A DNA stretch of 64,000 nucleotides from Acidimicrobiaceae bacterium (GCA_003153575.1 PLZW01000012.1:29388-93387); one strand, 5' to 3'; counted from the stretch's first letter, positions 1 to 8,973 are shown. The notes: generated by a model from the sequence alone, not told the origin. Made by a program: numbers and translations.

Positions 1-1
1 C

Positions 2-772
2 TCGGGCGGGATCCTCCTGCCCCCCGTCGCCCCCGGCTCGGGACTGCCCGGACTGTGGGAGTCGTACTACGAGCCGCTGTGGGAGGTCTGCGAGGAGCTC
101 GGCATGGTGGTCAACATCCACGGTGGCGGCGGCCTGCCCGACTACGGCGAGGCCGAGGTGGCCCGGGCCATCATGTTGGTCGAGCTGCCCTGGTTCTCCC
201 ACCGCTCGGCGTGGCACCTGATCCTGGCCGGGGTGCTCGAGCGTCACCCCGGCCTCCATGTGGTGCTCACCGAACAGGGCCTCGGATGGCTGCCCCGGGG
301 CCTGGAGACACTCGACTGGTTCTACGGGCGGATGACGATGGGCGGGGCGGCCGAGGCCGACTTCTTCGGCGCCGCGGCCAAGGGGATGTCGATGACGCCG
401 TCGGCGTACTTCGCCCGGAACTTCTCGGTCGGGGCGAGCTTCCTGCGGGCCAGCGAGTCGGCCGTCCGCCATCAGGTGGGCGTCGAGCGCATCATGTGGG
501 GCTCGGACTATCCCCATTCCGAGGGCTCCTATCCCTACAGCCTCACCGCACTACGGGCCGCGTTCGGCACGTGCGACCCGGCCGAGACCCGTCAGATGCT
601 CGAGGACAATGTCGCCCGCGTCTACGGGTTCGACCTCGGTGCTCTGCGGGTGGTGGGGGACCGGATCGGCCCGACCGTGGCCGAGGTGGCCACGCCGTTG
701 GCCGTCGAGGACTACCCGACCGACTCCACCTGCAACGCCTTCGACCGTCACCAGGTACTCCGCTCCTGGTGA
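2..772 (+). CDS. Amidohydrolase family protein (5' truncated)
   Basis: The frame is open from the window edge, so the N-terminus is missing; about 256 residues are visible. The sequence is typical of amidohydrolase-2 (PF04909, ACMSD-like) TIM-barrel enzymes: a VNIHGGGG segment where a metal-ligand His is expected, the WGSDYPHSEG motif carrying the conserved Asp near the C-terminus, and a closing NVARVYGFDL helix that is very common in this family. It is clearly paralogous to the convergent gene at 788-2065, which has WGTDYPHPEG and AKVYGFDL at the same places. Members decarboxylate or hydrolyse small carboxylic or cyclic substrates; the substrate here cannot be read. The last codon is TGG followed by TGA, 8 bases before a hairpin shared with the convergent gene. 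Confidence 0.85.
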   Translation, partial: SGGILLPPVAPGSGLPGLWESYYEPLWEVCEELGMVVNIHGGGGLPDYGEAEVARAIMLVELPWFSHRSAWHLILAGVLERHPGLHVVLTEQGLGWLPRGLETLDWFYGRMTMGGAAEADFFGAAAKGMSMTPSAYFARNFSVGASFLRASESAVRHQVGVERIMWGSDYPHSEGSYPYSLTALRAAFGTCDPAETRQMLEDNVARVYGFDLGALRVVGDRIGPTVAEVATPLAVEDYPTDSTCNAFDRHQVLRSW

Positions 773-780
773 CGGTGGAG

Positions 781-798
781 CACCCGGTCAGCCGGGTG
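781..798. terminator. Short hairpin between convergent amidohydrolase genes
   Basis: A perfect 7-bp stem, CACCCGG / CCGGGTG, with a 4-base loop lies between the two convergent stop codons and overlaps the stop of the minus-strand gene. There is no U-tract, as is usual in high-GC actinobacteria, so a terminator role is inferred from position. Confidence 0.4.
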
Positions 799-2065
799 GC
801 TGCACCCCGTACTCGGCCTTCCACCACCTGGCCCCGGCGCGCTCCGCCGGATCGCTGCGCAGGATCGGATCCTGGCCGAGCAGGTCGGGCGAGGGGCCGA
901 TGCGGCGGGCGATGGGACGGAGGTCGTCGAGGTCGAAGCCGTAGACCTTGGCTGCCGTCAGGCCGAGCAGGTCGGCGGTGTCGTCGACCGGTACGTGGGC
1001 GAAGTCGGCCTGCAGTTTGGCCAACGTGTGGGGCCAGGTCCCCTCGGGGTGCGGGTAGTCGGTGCCCCACATCACCACGTCGGTGCCGATGATGTAGCGA
1101 CGCCGGATCTCCTCCCGGGACATGGTGGACGCCCCGATGAAGATGTTGGTGCCGAAGTAGTCCGACGGCAGCTTGGAGATCTTGCCCTGCAACATGGCGG
1201 CCAGCTTCTTGGTGGTGTGACCGCCACCCATGTACTGGTCCCACTTCCACATCATGTCGGGGGCCCAGTAGGCGGCCGCCTCGGTGACGACGAATTTGAG
1301 GTCCGGGAAGCGCTCGAACGCCCCGCCGAACAACAGGTGCCAGGCCGGTCGCACCGCCCACCACACCACTTCGGCCAGGTAGACGCCGGTATGGTCGCCG
1401 TACTCCTCCATCGGGGCCTCGCCCGAGTGGGTGTGGACCGGGAGCCCGGCCTCGGCGCAGGCCGCCCACACCGGGTCGTAGACGGCGTCGTTGTAGGGCG
1501 TGCGGGCCCGCCACATGGTCGGGATCATGATCCCCCGGATGCCCGGTTGGGAAGCCACCCACCCGATCTCCTCGACGGCGCGGCCGATGTCGTGGGTGAT
1601 GGGCACCAGCGCGATCCCGCCCCGGCGATGGGGGGAGTGGGCGCACATCTCGGCCAGGAACCGGTTGTGGGCGTGGGCCCCGGCGAAGGCCAGCTCGGGG
1701 TCCTCGATGGCCCCGGCGAACAGGCCGGCGCCGAACGGCGGCGAGGCCATGCCGGTCACCGCGTCGGCGTCGGCGAAGAGCACGTCGGCGGCCACGCCGT
1801 CGGCGTCCAGCTCCTTGTCCCGGATGACCGGGTCGAAAGCGCCTTTCAGACCCTCCTCGTTGCCCTTCTCCCACCCCATGATGTAGTCGTAGTTGAAGGC
1901 GAGGGCCTCCTCCCGGTGGGCCGTACGCTCGGCCATGTACTCCTCGAAGGCCGGGTGGTACCTGGACTCGAGATACGGGCGGTAGTCCTCGCAGGCCAGC
2001 CCGGAGTGGCCGTCGGCCGAGATGACCACGTAGCGGTCGGAGCCGGTGGCCGGCACGTCGTTCAT
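788..2065 (-). CDS. Amidohydrolase family protein
   Basis: A 425-residue amidohydrolase-2 family enzyme (PF04909). The N-terminus has the ISADGHSG segment, in which the usual DxHxH-type metal motif is reduced to D-x-H, as in many actinobacterial members. A PVHTHSGE strand and the WGTDYPHPEG catalytic Asp motif follow, and the protein ends with the YGFDLDDLR helix. The ATG at 2065 is chosen because it overlaps the TGA of the upstream decarboxylase-like gene by 4 bases (ATGA), which implies translational coupling. An in-frame extension upstream to 2251 lies wholly inside that gene and is low-complexity, so it was rejected. A cytosolic hydrolase or decarboxylase acting in sequence with its operon partner is likely; the substrate is unknown. 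Confidence 0.85.
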   Translation of the reverse strand: MNDVPATGSDRYVVISADGHSGLACEDYRPYLESRYHPAFEEYMAERTAHREEALAFNYDYIMGWEKGNEEGLKGAFDPVIRDKELDADGVAADVLFADADAVTGMASPPFGAGLFAGAIEDPELAFAGAHAHNRFLAEMCAHSPHRRGGIALVPITHDIGRAVEEIGWVASQPGIRGIMIPTMWRARTPYNDAVYDPVWAACAEAGLPVHTHSGEAPMEEYGDHTGVYLAEVVWWAVRPAWHLLFGGAFERFPDLKFVVTEAAAYWAPDMMWKWDQYMGGGHTTKKLAAMLQGKISKLPSDYFGTNIFIGASTMSREEIRRRYIIGTDVVMWGTDYPHPEGTWPHTLAKLQADFAHVPVDDTADLLGLTAAKVYGFDLDDLRPIARRIGPSPDLLGQDPILRSDPAERAGARWWKAEYGVQPPG

Positions 2066-2841
2066 CGGGAGGCCCCCAGGACGCTCAAGTCGTCGTAGCG
2101 CTGGTGCTGGAAAGGGACGAGCCACGCAGCCGGCACCCGACCGACGATCTCGCCGACTTGCGACGACGAGAGCTCGGCGTACTCGAACGACAGGACCTTG
2201 CCCATCGGGAAGTCGGCGATCGGGTCGAGCGGCGCGTCCAGGAGCTTGCACTCGCCGGTCACCGGGCGCACCACCCGGGCGGTCTCGTGGCGGCGGCAGT
2301 ACACGAGCGCAGGGTCGGCCTCGAGCCCGGCTCCGGACGGGTCGGGCAGGAGCTTGAAGTAGAAGTCGAGCTTGTCGATCTCGTAGCCGGGCTGCTCGGG
2401 CCCGAGCGTCCCCGACACCTCGGCGATCGTCGACCCCATGCGCGCCACCCGGGCCGTCAGGGTGTCGCCTTCGGTGGCGAGGTCGAGCTGGGCGATCTTC
2501 TTGGGCTCCCCGAACGTCTCGCGTCCACCGGTGGTGGCCTGCTCGGTGCTCATGGGCATGAACAACGCGTACTCGCCCTCGACGTCACCGTGGCGGGCCC
2601 GCACCCCGAACCAGCCGGCGCCGAAGGTGGGCAATCCGGTCCCCATGTCGACCACCGCGATGCGGAGTCGGGCGGTGGCGGCCGACGGCTCGAGCGGCCG
2701 GGGCAGGACCTGGGCGATGGCGTCCGGGTCGGTCTCGAAGATGACCGTCACCGCCTTCGACCAGATCGGGCTCCTGGTGGCCTCGACCTCCCGGTTCGAC
2801 ACCTGCCCCGGCAGTCGTGCCCCGTAACGGATCTCCCGCAT
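2062..2841 (-). CDS. Acetoacetate decarboxylase family protein
   Basis: This 259-residue protein matches the acetoacetate decarboxylase fold family (PF06314) in length and pattern. Residues near 100-120 read GRETFGEPKKIAQ, the family's signature, in which the Lys-Lys pair contains the Schiff-base lysine. The N-terminal FETDPDAIAQVLPRPLEP is the usual opening strand and helix. An AAGGAG ribosome site sits 5-6 bases before the ATG. It is the first gene of a two-gene operon with an amidohydrolase (4-base overlap). Family members decarboxylate beta-keto acids or act as hydratases and aldolases on keto acids. Linked to an ACMSD-like amidohydrolase, a role in catabolism of a keto-acid intermediate is plausible but unproven. 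Confidence 0.85.
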   Translation of the reverse strand: MREIRYGARLPGQVSNREVEATRSPIWSKAVTVIFETDPDAIAQVLPRPLEPSAATARLRIAVVDMGTGLPTFGAGWFGVRARHGDVEGEYALFMPMSTEQATTGGRETFGEPKKIAQLDLATEGDTLTARVARMGSTIAEVSGTLGPEQPGYEIDKLDFYFKLLPDPSGAGLEADPALVYCRRHETARVVRPVTGECKLLDAPLDPIADFPMGKVLSFEYAELSSSQVGEIVGRVPAAWLVPFQHQRYDDLSVLGASR

Positions 2842-2928
2842 GGCCGCTCCTTCCCCATCCCCCGGCGGCCGTCCGGCCGCCGGTCCAAGTGTGGCACGCA
2901 GGGAGGTCGCCCGCCGGTGGAGCGGGAG

Positions 2929-3279
2929 TCAGTCGAGGGCGATCGCCGCGTTCTTCTCGTCGACGTGGACCACCCGGGGCCGGTGGTCGGCGAGCTCGTC
3001 CGATTCGAAGTCGGCGTAGGTGAGGAGGATGACGGTGTCGCCCACGTGGACCAGCCGTGCGGCGGCGCCGTTCAGGCAGATCTCGCGGGGATCGCCGACG
3101 ATGGCGTAGGTCTCGAACCGGGCCCCGTTGTCGACATCGAGCACGGTGACCTGCTCGTGCTCCAGGATGTCGGCCGCGGCGAGCAGCGCCGGGTCGATGC
3201 TGATCGAGCCGATGTAGTTGAGGTCGGCCGCGGTGACCGTGGCCCGGTGGATCTTGGACTTGAGCATCCTGCGCCGCAT
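2929..3279 (-). CDS. panD: Aspartate 1-decarboxylase proenzyme
   Basis: A 116-residue PanD. It converts L-aspartate to beta-alanine for pantothenate and coenzyme A synthesis. The self-cleavage site that makes the pyruvoyl cofactor is visible as YIGS, with Gly24-Ser25 at exactly the numbering of characterised PanD. Conserved KIHRATVT and NGAAARL segments follow. The gene stands alone; panB and panC are not in the window. The ATG has no Shine-Dalgarno sequence but lies 6 bases downstream of a TAGCCT hexamer, so the mRNA may be leaderless. It ends about 90 bases upstream of the acetoacetate decarboxylase-like gene. Confidence 0.96.
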   Translation of the reverse strand: MRRRMLKSKIHRATVTAADLNYIGSISIDPALLAAADILEHEQVTVLDVDNGARFETYAIVGDPREICLNGAAARLVHVGDTVILLTYADFESDELADHRPRVVHVDEKNAAIALD

Positions 3280-3285
3280 CCCTAC

Positions 3286-3291
3286 AGGCTA
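3286..3291 (-). promoter_or_regulatory. Candidate leaderless -10 element of panD
   Basis: TAGCCT on the minus strand ends 6 bases before the panD ATG, and no ribosome site precedes the start codon. The geometry predicts transcription starting at or beside the ATG. The same arrangement occurs at five other genes in the window. No convincing -35 hexamer is seen. Confidence 0.5.
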
Positions 3292-3583
3292 CCGAACCGA
3301 CGCGTCCCGATCGACGGCCGGGCGCCGGCGGGGCGGTCCATCGACCGAGATAGTCCCGCAAACCATGATCCGATAGGCCGGCTGGTACGTAGACCAGGTG
3401 GTGGGCGCAAACCCGGAGGCGGAGGCGGCAGGCCCGGCCCGCACCCACGGGCCCGCCGCCTCCGGGGTCCGCCCGCCGTGCACCCGTGCCTCGGCGACGT
3501 CGGGACATTCGCCCCTACCGTTCCATCCGGCCTTCCCGCACGATGGTGGGACCGGCGTGTGCCGGCACGCACGGGAGGTCGCC
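3292..3583. other. Divergent intergenic region between panD and the PRTase fusion
   Basis: About 290 bases separate the divergent genes. The only site I can support is the panD -10-like hexamer at its left edge. A frame can be opened from 3398 toward the fusion gene, but its residues are low-complexity and outside the conserved domain, so I treat it as noncoding. Confidence 0.5.
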
Positions 3584-4924
3584 GTGGAAAGGTTCCTCGA
3601 CCGGGCCGATGCCGGCGGGCGACTCGCCGAGCGGCTCGAGCACCTCCGTGGCATCGACGCGGTGGTGCTGGGGCTGCCGCGGGGCGGTGTTCCCGTGGCG
3701 TACCAGGTGGCCGCCGCCCTCGACGTCCCGCTGGACGTGATCGTGGTCCGCAAGCTCGGGGTCCCGTTCCAGCCGGAGGTGGCCATGGGGGCCATCGGTG
3801 AGGACGGCGTCCGGTTCCTCGACCAGACCCTGGTGTCGCGGGCCGGCGTGTCCACAGCCGAGCTCGACGAGGTCGAGCAGCGGGAGCAGGCGATGCTCGC
3901 GGTTCAACTGCGCCGGTACCGCCGGGGGCGCCGGCGGGTCGACCTCCGGGGCCGCACGGCCATCGTGGTCGACGACGGGGTGGCCACCGGCTCCACCGCC
4001 CGGGTGGCGTGCCGGATCGCGCGGCTGCTCGGCGCCCCGCGGGTGGTCCTGGCCGTGCCGGTCGGCCCGGCGGCGGTCCTGGCCCACGTGCCTGAGGCCG
4101 ACGAGGTGGTGGTGGTGTCGGAGCCGCGGCACTTCCAGGCCGTCGGCTACCACTACGTGGACTTCTCGCCCTGCTCCGACGACGAGGTGGTGGTCCTTTT
4201 GGACCGGGCCGCCCGTCGGATCCGCGGCGACGGCCGGGCGGTGGAGCCGGTGGACTGCGACGTCGACGTCGAGGTCCCGGTGGGAGCCGTCGCGCTCCAG
4301 GGCCACCTCCGCCTGCCCGAGTCGGCCCGAGGGGTGGTGCTGTTCGCCCACGGCAGTGGGAGCGGCCGGCACAGCCCCCGCAATCGACTGGTGGCCGACG
4401 TGCTGTACGACGCCGGGATCGGCACCTTGCTCCTCGACCTGCTCACCCCCGGTGAGGTGGGCGACCGCCGTTACGTGTTGGACATCGCCCTGTTGGCCTC
4501 CCGCCTGGCGGCCGCCACCGAGTGGGTGCTGCAGCGGCCCGAGGCTGCTTCGGCCCGGATCGGCTACTTCGGGGCCAGCACCGGCGCCGGCGCCGCCCTG
4601 GTGGCGGCCGCCTCGGATGACTGTTCCGTCGCCGCCGTGGTGTCCCGGGGGGGAAGGCCGGACCTGGCCGAAGGTCGGCTGGAGGAGGTGACCGCCCCGA
4701 CCCTGCTCCTGGTGGGGAGCGAGGACGTGGCCGTGCGGGAGTTCAACCGCCAGGCCCTGGCCCACCTGGCCCCGCCGAGCCGTCTGGTCGTCGTCGAGGG
4801 GGCCGGCCACCTCTTCGAGGAGCCGGGCGCATTGGCTGAAGTGGCCATCATGGCCCGCGACTGGTTCATCCGGTACCTGATGGACGACGTGGTGTCCGGC
4901 AAGCCCGGGATGTCGACACGATGA
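3584..4924 (+). CDS. Phosphoribosyltransferase / alpha-beta hydrolase fusion protein
   Basis: A 446-residue two-domain protein. Residues 1 to about 215 are a type I phosphoribosyltransferase with the PRPP-binding motif VVDDGVATGST starting near residue 128. From about residue 222 an alpha/beta-hydrolase of the dienelactone hydrolase type follows, with an HGSGSG oxyanion segment, nucleophile elbow GASTG (Ser332) and GAGH (His409). The start is set at GTG 3584, preceded by GGGAGGTC at good spacing; an upstream extension to 3398 is not conserved-looking. The same fusion architecture is known in mycobacteria and other actinobacteria, where its substrate is not established. It is probably cytosolic, since no signal peptide is visible. 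It is monocistronic. Confidence 0.85.
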   Translation: MERFLDRADAGGRLAERLEHLRGIDAVVLGLPRGGVPVAYQVAAALDVPLDVIVVRKLGVPFQPEVAMGAIGEDGVRFLDQTLVSRAGVSTAELDEVEQREQAMLAVQLRRYRRGRRRVDLRGRTAIVVDDGVATGSTARVACRIARLLGAPRVVLAVPVGPAAVLAHVPEADEVVVVSEPRHFQAVGYHYVDFSPCSDDEVVVLLDRAARRIRGDGRAVEPVDCDVDVEVPVGAVALQGHLRLPESARGVVLFAHGSGSGRHSPRNRLVADVLYDAGIGTLLLDLLTPGEVGDRRYVLDIALLASRLAAATEWVLQRPEAASARIGYFGASTGAGAALVAAASDDCSVAAVVSRGGRPDLAEGRLEEVTAPTLLLVGSEDVAVREFNRQALAHLAPPSRLVVVEGAGHLFEEPGALAEVAIMARDWFIRYLMDDVVSGKPGMSTR

Positions 4925-4975
4925 CCACGGCGAGGTACCCGCGCAACCCGACCCAGCCGTCGGGACCGGTCCCGG

Positions 4976-5920
4976 TCAGCCCTTGGATGTGTACCGGACC
5001 AGGGGCGAGGCGGCGAGGGTGGCGGCCAGCGCGGTCGTCCCCGGGCCCCTGCCGGCCACCGTGGCGTCGAGGAACGCGGCCACGTCCCCGTCGAGCACCG
5101 GGGTCCACGGCGTACCTCCGGCGATGGGGGCCAGGTGGTCGGCTCCGACCAGCGTGACGTAGGAGACCGGCGATTCCAATTGGGCGAAGACGGTCTGGCT
5201 CGAGGAGTAGGGCACCACCGAGTCGGCCGTCCCCTGGACGAGCAGGAGCGGGGTGCGGGAGGGGACGATGCCGACGGTCATCGGGTCGGGGGCATCGGCC
5301 ACCACGGCGGCCACCCTCGCATCCACGCTCCCGTGTCCGTAGCCGACGAGCAGGGCGACGTCGGCGCCGTCGGAGTGGCCGACCACCGCCACTTCGGACC
5401 TGTCGACCTTGTCGGCCGTGGCGTCGCCGGTGAGCGACGTGATCACGAAGGACACGTCGGCCGCCTCGTCCCCCAGGTGGGACTCGTCGAGGGGGAAGCC
5501 CCGGGCCGGATCCTCCTGCGGGAACGACGGGGCGGCGACGACGAAGCCGGACGAGGCCAGGGCGGCGCAGAACCGCTGGTAGTCGAGGGGGCCCTTGTCG
5601 AAGCCGTGGACGAAGACGACCAGTGGGAACGGCCCGGGGCCGGCAGGGGTCCACACCGACGTCGGGAGGGCGCGTTCGGGGCTGAGGTCCTCGCCCCCGC
5701 TGACCACTGGCCGGGTGTCGTCCACCAGGGCCTGGACCGACAGGGTCACGGCCGGGGGCGGGGCGGTCGTGGTCGAAGTGGTGCCGTCGGCACGGTGGGA
5801 GACCGACGTTCCCACGGTGCCCGGGGACGAGGTACAGCCGGCCACGCCGCCGCCGGCGATCGCCGCAATCACGAGGGCGACGAGTGTGGCCCGGGACGTC
5901 CGGCGGGTGCGCAGGCGCAT
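4976..5920 (-). CDS. Secreted lipoprotein, alpha/beta-hydrolase (esterase-like)
   Basis: This 314-residue protein begins with an Arg-rich n-region, a hydrophobic stretch and the lipobox-like AGGGVAGC, so it is probably a membrane-anchored lipoprotein with Cys29 as the lipidated residue. The mature part is an alpha/beta-hydrolase of the chlorophyllase/dienelactone hydrolase group: the VFVHGFDKG oxyanion strand, nucleophile elbow GHSDGAD, an Asp-containing strand (LLLVQGTADS) and GADHLAP with the catalytic His. It is likely an extracytoplasmic esterase; the substrate is not evident. It sits just downstream (48 bases) of the secreted GH3 enzyme on the same strand and may be cotranscribed with it. 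Confidence 0.82.
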   Translation of the reverse strand: MRLRTRRTSRATLVALVIAAIAGGGVAGCTSSPGTVGTSVSHRADGTTSTTTAPPPAVTLSVQALVDDTRPVVSGGEDLSPERALPTSVWTPAGPGPFPLVVFVHGFDKGPLDYQRFCAALASSGFVVAAPSFPQEDPARGFPLDESHLGDEAADVSFVITSLTGDATADKVDRSEVAVVGHSDGADVALLVGYGHGSVDARVAAVVADAPDPMTVGIVPSRTPLLLVQGTADSVVPYSSSQTVFAQLESPVSYVTLVGADHLAPIAGGTPWTPVLDGDVAAFLDATVAGRGPGTTALAATLAASPLVRYTSKG

Positions 5921-5968
5921 CCGGCCAGTGTCGCGCCGGGACCTCGACCGCGTCCCGCCGGCCGGGGC

Positions 5969-8755
5969 TCAGCCGACCCGCACCGATGCCCCCGTCGGCT
6001 GTGACGCCGAGCTGTCGCCCACGGCGAACCGGTAGGTACCGGGCACGACCGTCCATCCCGAGGGCTGGTAGGTCTCGAGCTGGTTGTCGGGCACCGTCAT
6101 GGTCACCACCTGCGACGATCCCGGCGCCAGGGTGACCGTGGTGAACGCCGCGAGCTGACCCGGCGGCTCCCCGGCCGCCGTCGGGTAGGTCAGGTACACC
6201 TGGGCCACGTCGGTGCCGGTGCGCCGGCCCGTGTTGGTCACCACCACCGAGACGGCGTACCCGTCACCCCGTTGGGTGACGACGGCGTGCCGGTAGGAGA
6301 ACGTCGTGTACGTCAGACCGAAGCCGAAGGGGAACAGGGGTGTGGTCCGGGTGGCGTGGTCAAACCGGTAGCCCACCAGGAGGCCCTCGCTGTACGTCGA
6401 GGTGAGGTTCACCCCCGGCCATTGGGACTTGGTGGGGACGGCCGACTTCGCCATGCTGGTCGGGAAGGTGACCGGCAGGTGGCCGGTCGGGCTCACGTCG
6501 CCGGCCAGGAGGGCGGCGATCGCCGTCCCGTCCTGCTCGCCCGGGTACCAGGCCTCGATCACTGCACCCACCTTGGACAGCCACGGCATGGTCACCGGCC
6601 CGCCGGTGTTGAGCACCACCACGGTCCGGGGGTTGGCCGCCGCCACGGCGGCGATGAGTGCGTTCTGGTCGCCGGGGAGCGAGAGGCTCGGCCGGTCGAA
6701 GGTCTCGGCGCTGTAGTCGGCGGCGAACACCACGGCCACGTTCGAGGCCCGCGCCGCCGCCACCGCCTGGGCGATGGCGTCGCCGACGGAGGCCATCCCG
6801 ACGTCGAGGATGCTCGGGATGTCGAGGTTGGTGGCGTCGGCCACCGGGGTCCACTGGAGGGAGAGCCGGTAGTGGTGCCTGGCCGCCAGCACGACCGACC
6901 CCGACCAGGTGCCGGCGTCGTGGGGCACGGGATCGCTGACGGCGGTGTGCCCGTCGAGGGTCAGCGTGGCCGAACCGGTGCCGGCCATGGAGAAGGTGTA
7001 ACGCCCCGACCGGGGCACGGCGAGCGAGCCCTTCCATGAGACCTGCGACCCGGTCCAGGTCCGGGGGAGTTCGATGCTGGTGGCCGACGAGGTCGTGGGG
7101 TCGAGGTCGGGCAGCCGCCCGCCGTCGGCGTCGTCGGCCGGGATCTTCTTTGGGCGCTCGGCCGGTGGGTTGGAGCGCACCTTGTCCCGTTCGGAGCCCG
7201 GGACGATGGGGACCGGCTCGATGGCGGCCGCCGCCAGCGGGTCCCTCGTCGTGATCGACGGTCCGCCACCGTTGAGCGGCGCCACCGTCAAGGTCAGTCC
7301 GTGACCCTTGCCGGAAGTCGGGGTGAGGAGACCGGTCGGGATGGACGGGAGATGCAGGGTGGTGGACCCGCCGTCGACATAGCGGACGTCGGCCAGGCCG
7401 TAGTAGCGGCTGCTGATGGCGTCGAGGGGGGTCGAGGTGAACGGGGGGACCACGTTGGAGGACCCGAACCCCTGGGTGACGGGGTGGGTGGAGGCGTCGG
7501 CCCCGATGACCGCCACGGAGCGCACCTTGGCCGGCAGGAGAGGCAGGAGGCCCGACCGGTTCACCAGCAGCACGGCCGAGCGCTCGGCGGCCGTCACGGC
7601 GAATTGGGTGTGGCTGGGCACGTCGACCGGGGTCCCCGGGGTCCCGGTGGCCGCACGGCCGATGACGCCGTGGGTGAACATCTCGGTCAGGACCCGCTCG
7701 ACATCGGCGTCCACGGTGGACTGCGCCAGCTTGTGGGTGGCCACGGCGTCGGCCAGCACGTCGGTCGACGACGGCTTCAGCAGCTGCACGCCGGCACCCA
7801 GTGCGCCGGGCTCGTTGTGGACGGCCCCGAGGTCGGAGCGGACGAATCCGGCGAACCCCCACTGCTGGAGGACCAGGCCGAGCGCGGGGTCCTGGCACTG
7901 GAACGTCCCGTCGAGCCGGGGGTAGGCGCACATGAGGCTGGCCACGTGCCCGGTGGTGACGGCTGCCTTGAAGGGCGGCAGATACAGCTCCTGGAGGGCC
8001 CGGGTCGGCACGACGTCGTTCAGGGCACCACGGTTGGTCTCCTGGCTGTAGACGGCCAGGTGCTTGGCATCGGCCATCACCCCGCGGGCCTGTATCCCGT
8101 GGATGTCGGCCAGGCCGAGCTGGGTGGTCAACAACGGGTCCTCGCCGTAGGACTCGTCGGCCCGGCCGCTGGTCGGCACCCGGTCGATGTTGAGGTTCGG
8201 GCCCTGACTGACGTCGATGCCCTGCCCCCGGGCCTCGGCCCCGAGGACCTCGCCGTACTGCTCCGCGAGGTTGGTGTCGAACGTGGCCCCGATGGCCAGG
8301 GGCACGGGCAGCTGGGTGACCCCGGTGTCGCCGAAGGCGAGACCCCAGGGCCCGTCCTGAAGGGTGAGCGACGGAATGCACAGTCGGGCGACGCCGGCGT
8401 TCACGTTCTCGTAGTCGCCCGAGGTATTGAGTACGATCTCGCCGAACTTCTCCGCCGGGGTCATGCGCCCGACGACGAGTTCGGCCAGTGCCGCCGGGGT
8501 GTCGCCGGCGGCCATGGCCGAAGCCAGCCAGGGGCAGTGGGCGGTATCGATGGGCGGTGTGGGCAGGCCGGTGGCCGTTCCGGCGACCGGCGCGTTGGCC
8601 GGGGGCGCGGGAATGGTGGCTGTTGCGGCACCGGCCGCCGTGGGGAGCACCGCGGTCACGACGGCGGCCACGACGGCGGCCACGACGGCGGCCACGATCG
8701 CGGCCACGAGCGGCGATATGCGGGCGCGATCCGCCACGGTGCGGGTGCGATTCAC
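5969..8755 (-). CDS. Secreted glycoside hydrolase family 3 protein with PA14 insert
   Basis: A 928-residue exported GH3 enzyme of the beta-glucosidase type. An N-terminal signal segment with an unusual (VAAV)n core is followed by the (beta/alpha)8 domain, with nucleophile motif FVRSDLGA (Asp308). The alpha/beta sandwich domain is interrupted near residues 553-640 by a PA14-like carbohydrate-binding module (RSGRYTFSMAG, LDGHTAVSD). A C-terminal fibronectin-III-like domain follows from about residue 845 (FGFGLTYTTF then TNTGRRTGTDVAQVYL). The family releases terminal beta-linked sugars from oligosaccharides. The GTG start is supported by a TACGAT hexamer 6 bases upstream and by the signal peptide it yields. 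Length agrees with GH3 enzymes carrying PA14. Confidence 0.92.
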   Translation of the reverse strand: MNRTRTVADRARISPLVAAIVAAVVAAVVAAVVTAVLPTAAGAATATIPAPPANAPVAGTATGLPTPPIDTAHCPWLASAMAAGDTPAALAELVVGRMTPAEKFGEIVLNTSGDYENVNAGVARLCIPSLTLQDGPWGLAFGDTGVTQLPVPLAIGATFDTNLAEQYGEVLGAEARGQGIDVSQGPNLNIDRVPTSGRADESYGEDPLLTTQLGLADIHGIQARGVMADAKHLAVYSQETNRGALNDVVPTRALQELYLPPFKAAVTTGHVASLMCAYPRLDGTFQCQDPALGLVLQQWGFAGFVRSDLGAVHNEPGALGAGVQLLKPSSTDVLADAVATHKLAQSTVDADVERVLTEMFTHGVIGRAATGTPGTPVDVPSHTQFAVTAAERSAVLLVNRSGLLPLLPAKVRSVAVIGADASTHPVTQGFGSSNVVPPFTSTPLDAISSRYYGLADVRYVDGGSTTLHLPSIPTGLLTPTSGKGHGLTLTVAPLNGGGPSITTRDPLAAAAIEPVPIVPGSERDKVRSNPPAERPKKIPADDADGGRLPDLDPTTSSATSIELPRTWTGSQVSWKGSLAVPRSGRYTFSMAGTGSATLTLDGHTAVSDPVPHDAGTWSGSVVLAARHHYRLSLQWTPVADATNLDIPSILDVGMASVGDAIAQAVAAARASNVAVVFAADYSAETFDRPSLSLPGDQNALIAAVAAANPRTVVVLNTGGPVTMPWLSKVGAVIEAWYPGEQDGTAIAALLAGDVSPTGHLPVTFPTSMAKSAVPTKSQWPGVNLTSTYSEGLLVGYRFDHATRTTPLFPFGFGLTYTTFSYRHAVVTQRGDGYAVSVVVTNTGRRTGTDVAQVYLTYPTAAGEPPGQLAAFTTVTLAPGSSQVVTMTVPDNQLETYQPSGWTVVPGTYRFAVGDSSASQPTGASVRVG
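8660..8707. repeat. Tandem 12-bp repeat (4 copies) in GH3 signal-peptide codons
   Basis: Three perfect copies of GACGGCGGCCAC (8660-8671, 8672-8683, 8684-8695) and a fourth with two changes (8696-8707). On the coding strand each unit encodes Val-Ala-Ala-Val, so the hydrophobic core of the signal peptide is a repeated VAAV tetrad. Copy number changes would alter core length in steps of four residues without a frameshift. Confidence 0.9.
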
Positions 8756-8761
8756 GCCGTG

Positions 8762-8767
8762 ATCGTA
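8762..8767 (-). promoter_or_regulatory. Candidate leaderless -10 element of the GH3 gene
   Basis: TACGAT on the minus strand ends exactly 6 bases before the GTG start of the GH3 gene. There is no purine-rich ribosome site upstream of the GTG, so leaderless transcription is likely. Confidence 0.5.
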
Positions 8768-8973
8768 CGGGTCGGCGACCCGGTTCAGGGGTCATACCAG
8801 GGGGCGCGGTGGATCGCGGGGCCCGAGGTGCGACGATGTCCTCTGCGGCAGGGCCCACCCCGGCAACCGGGCCCTCACCGAACCCTCACAGGTCGCCCAC
8901 AGTTCCCTCACCCCTGGAGCCGATGCTGGTCAGGACAGGCAGCCACCCCACGCCGACACCCAAGGAGTCAGAC

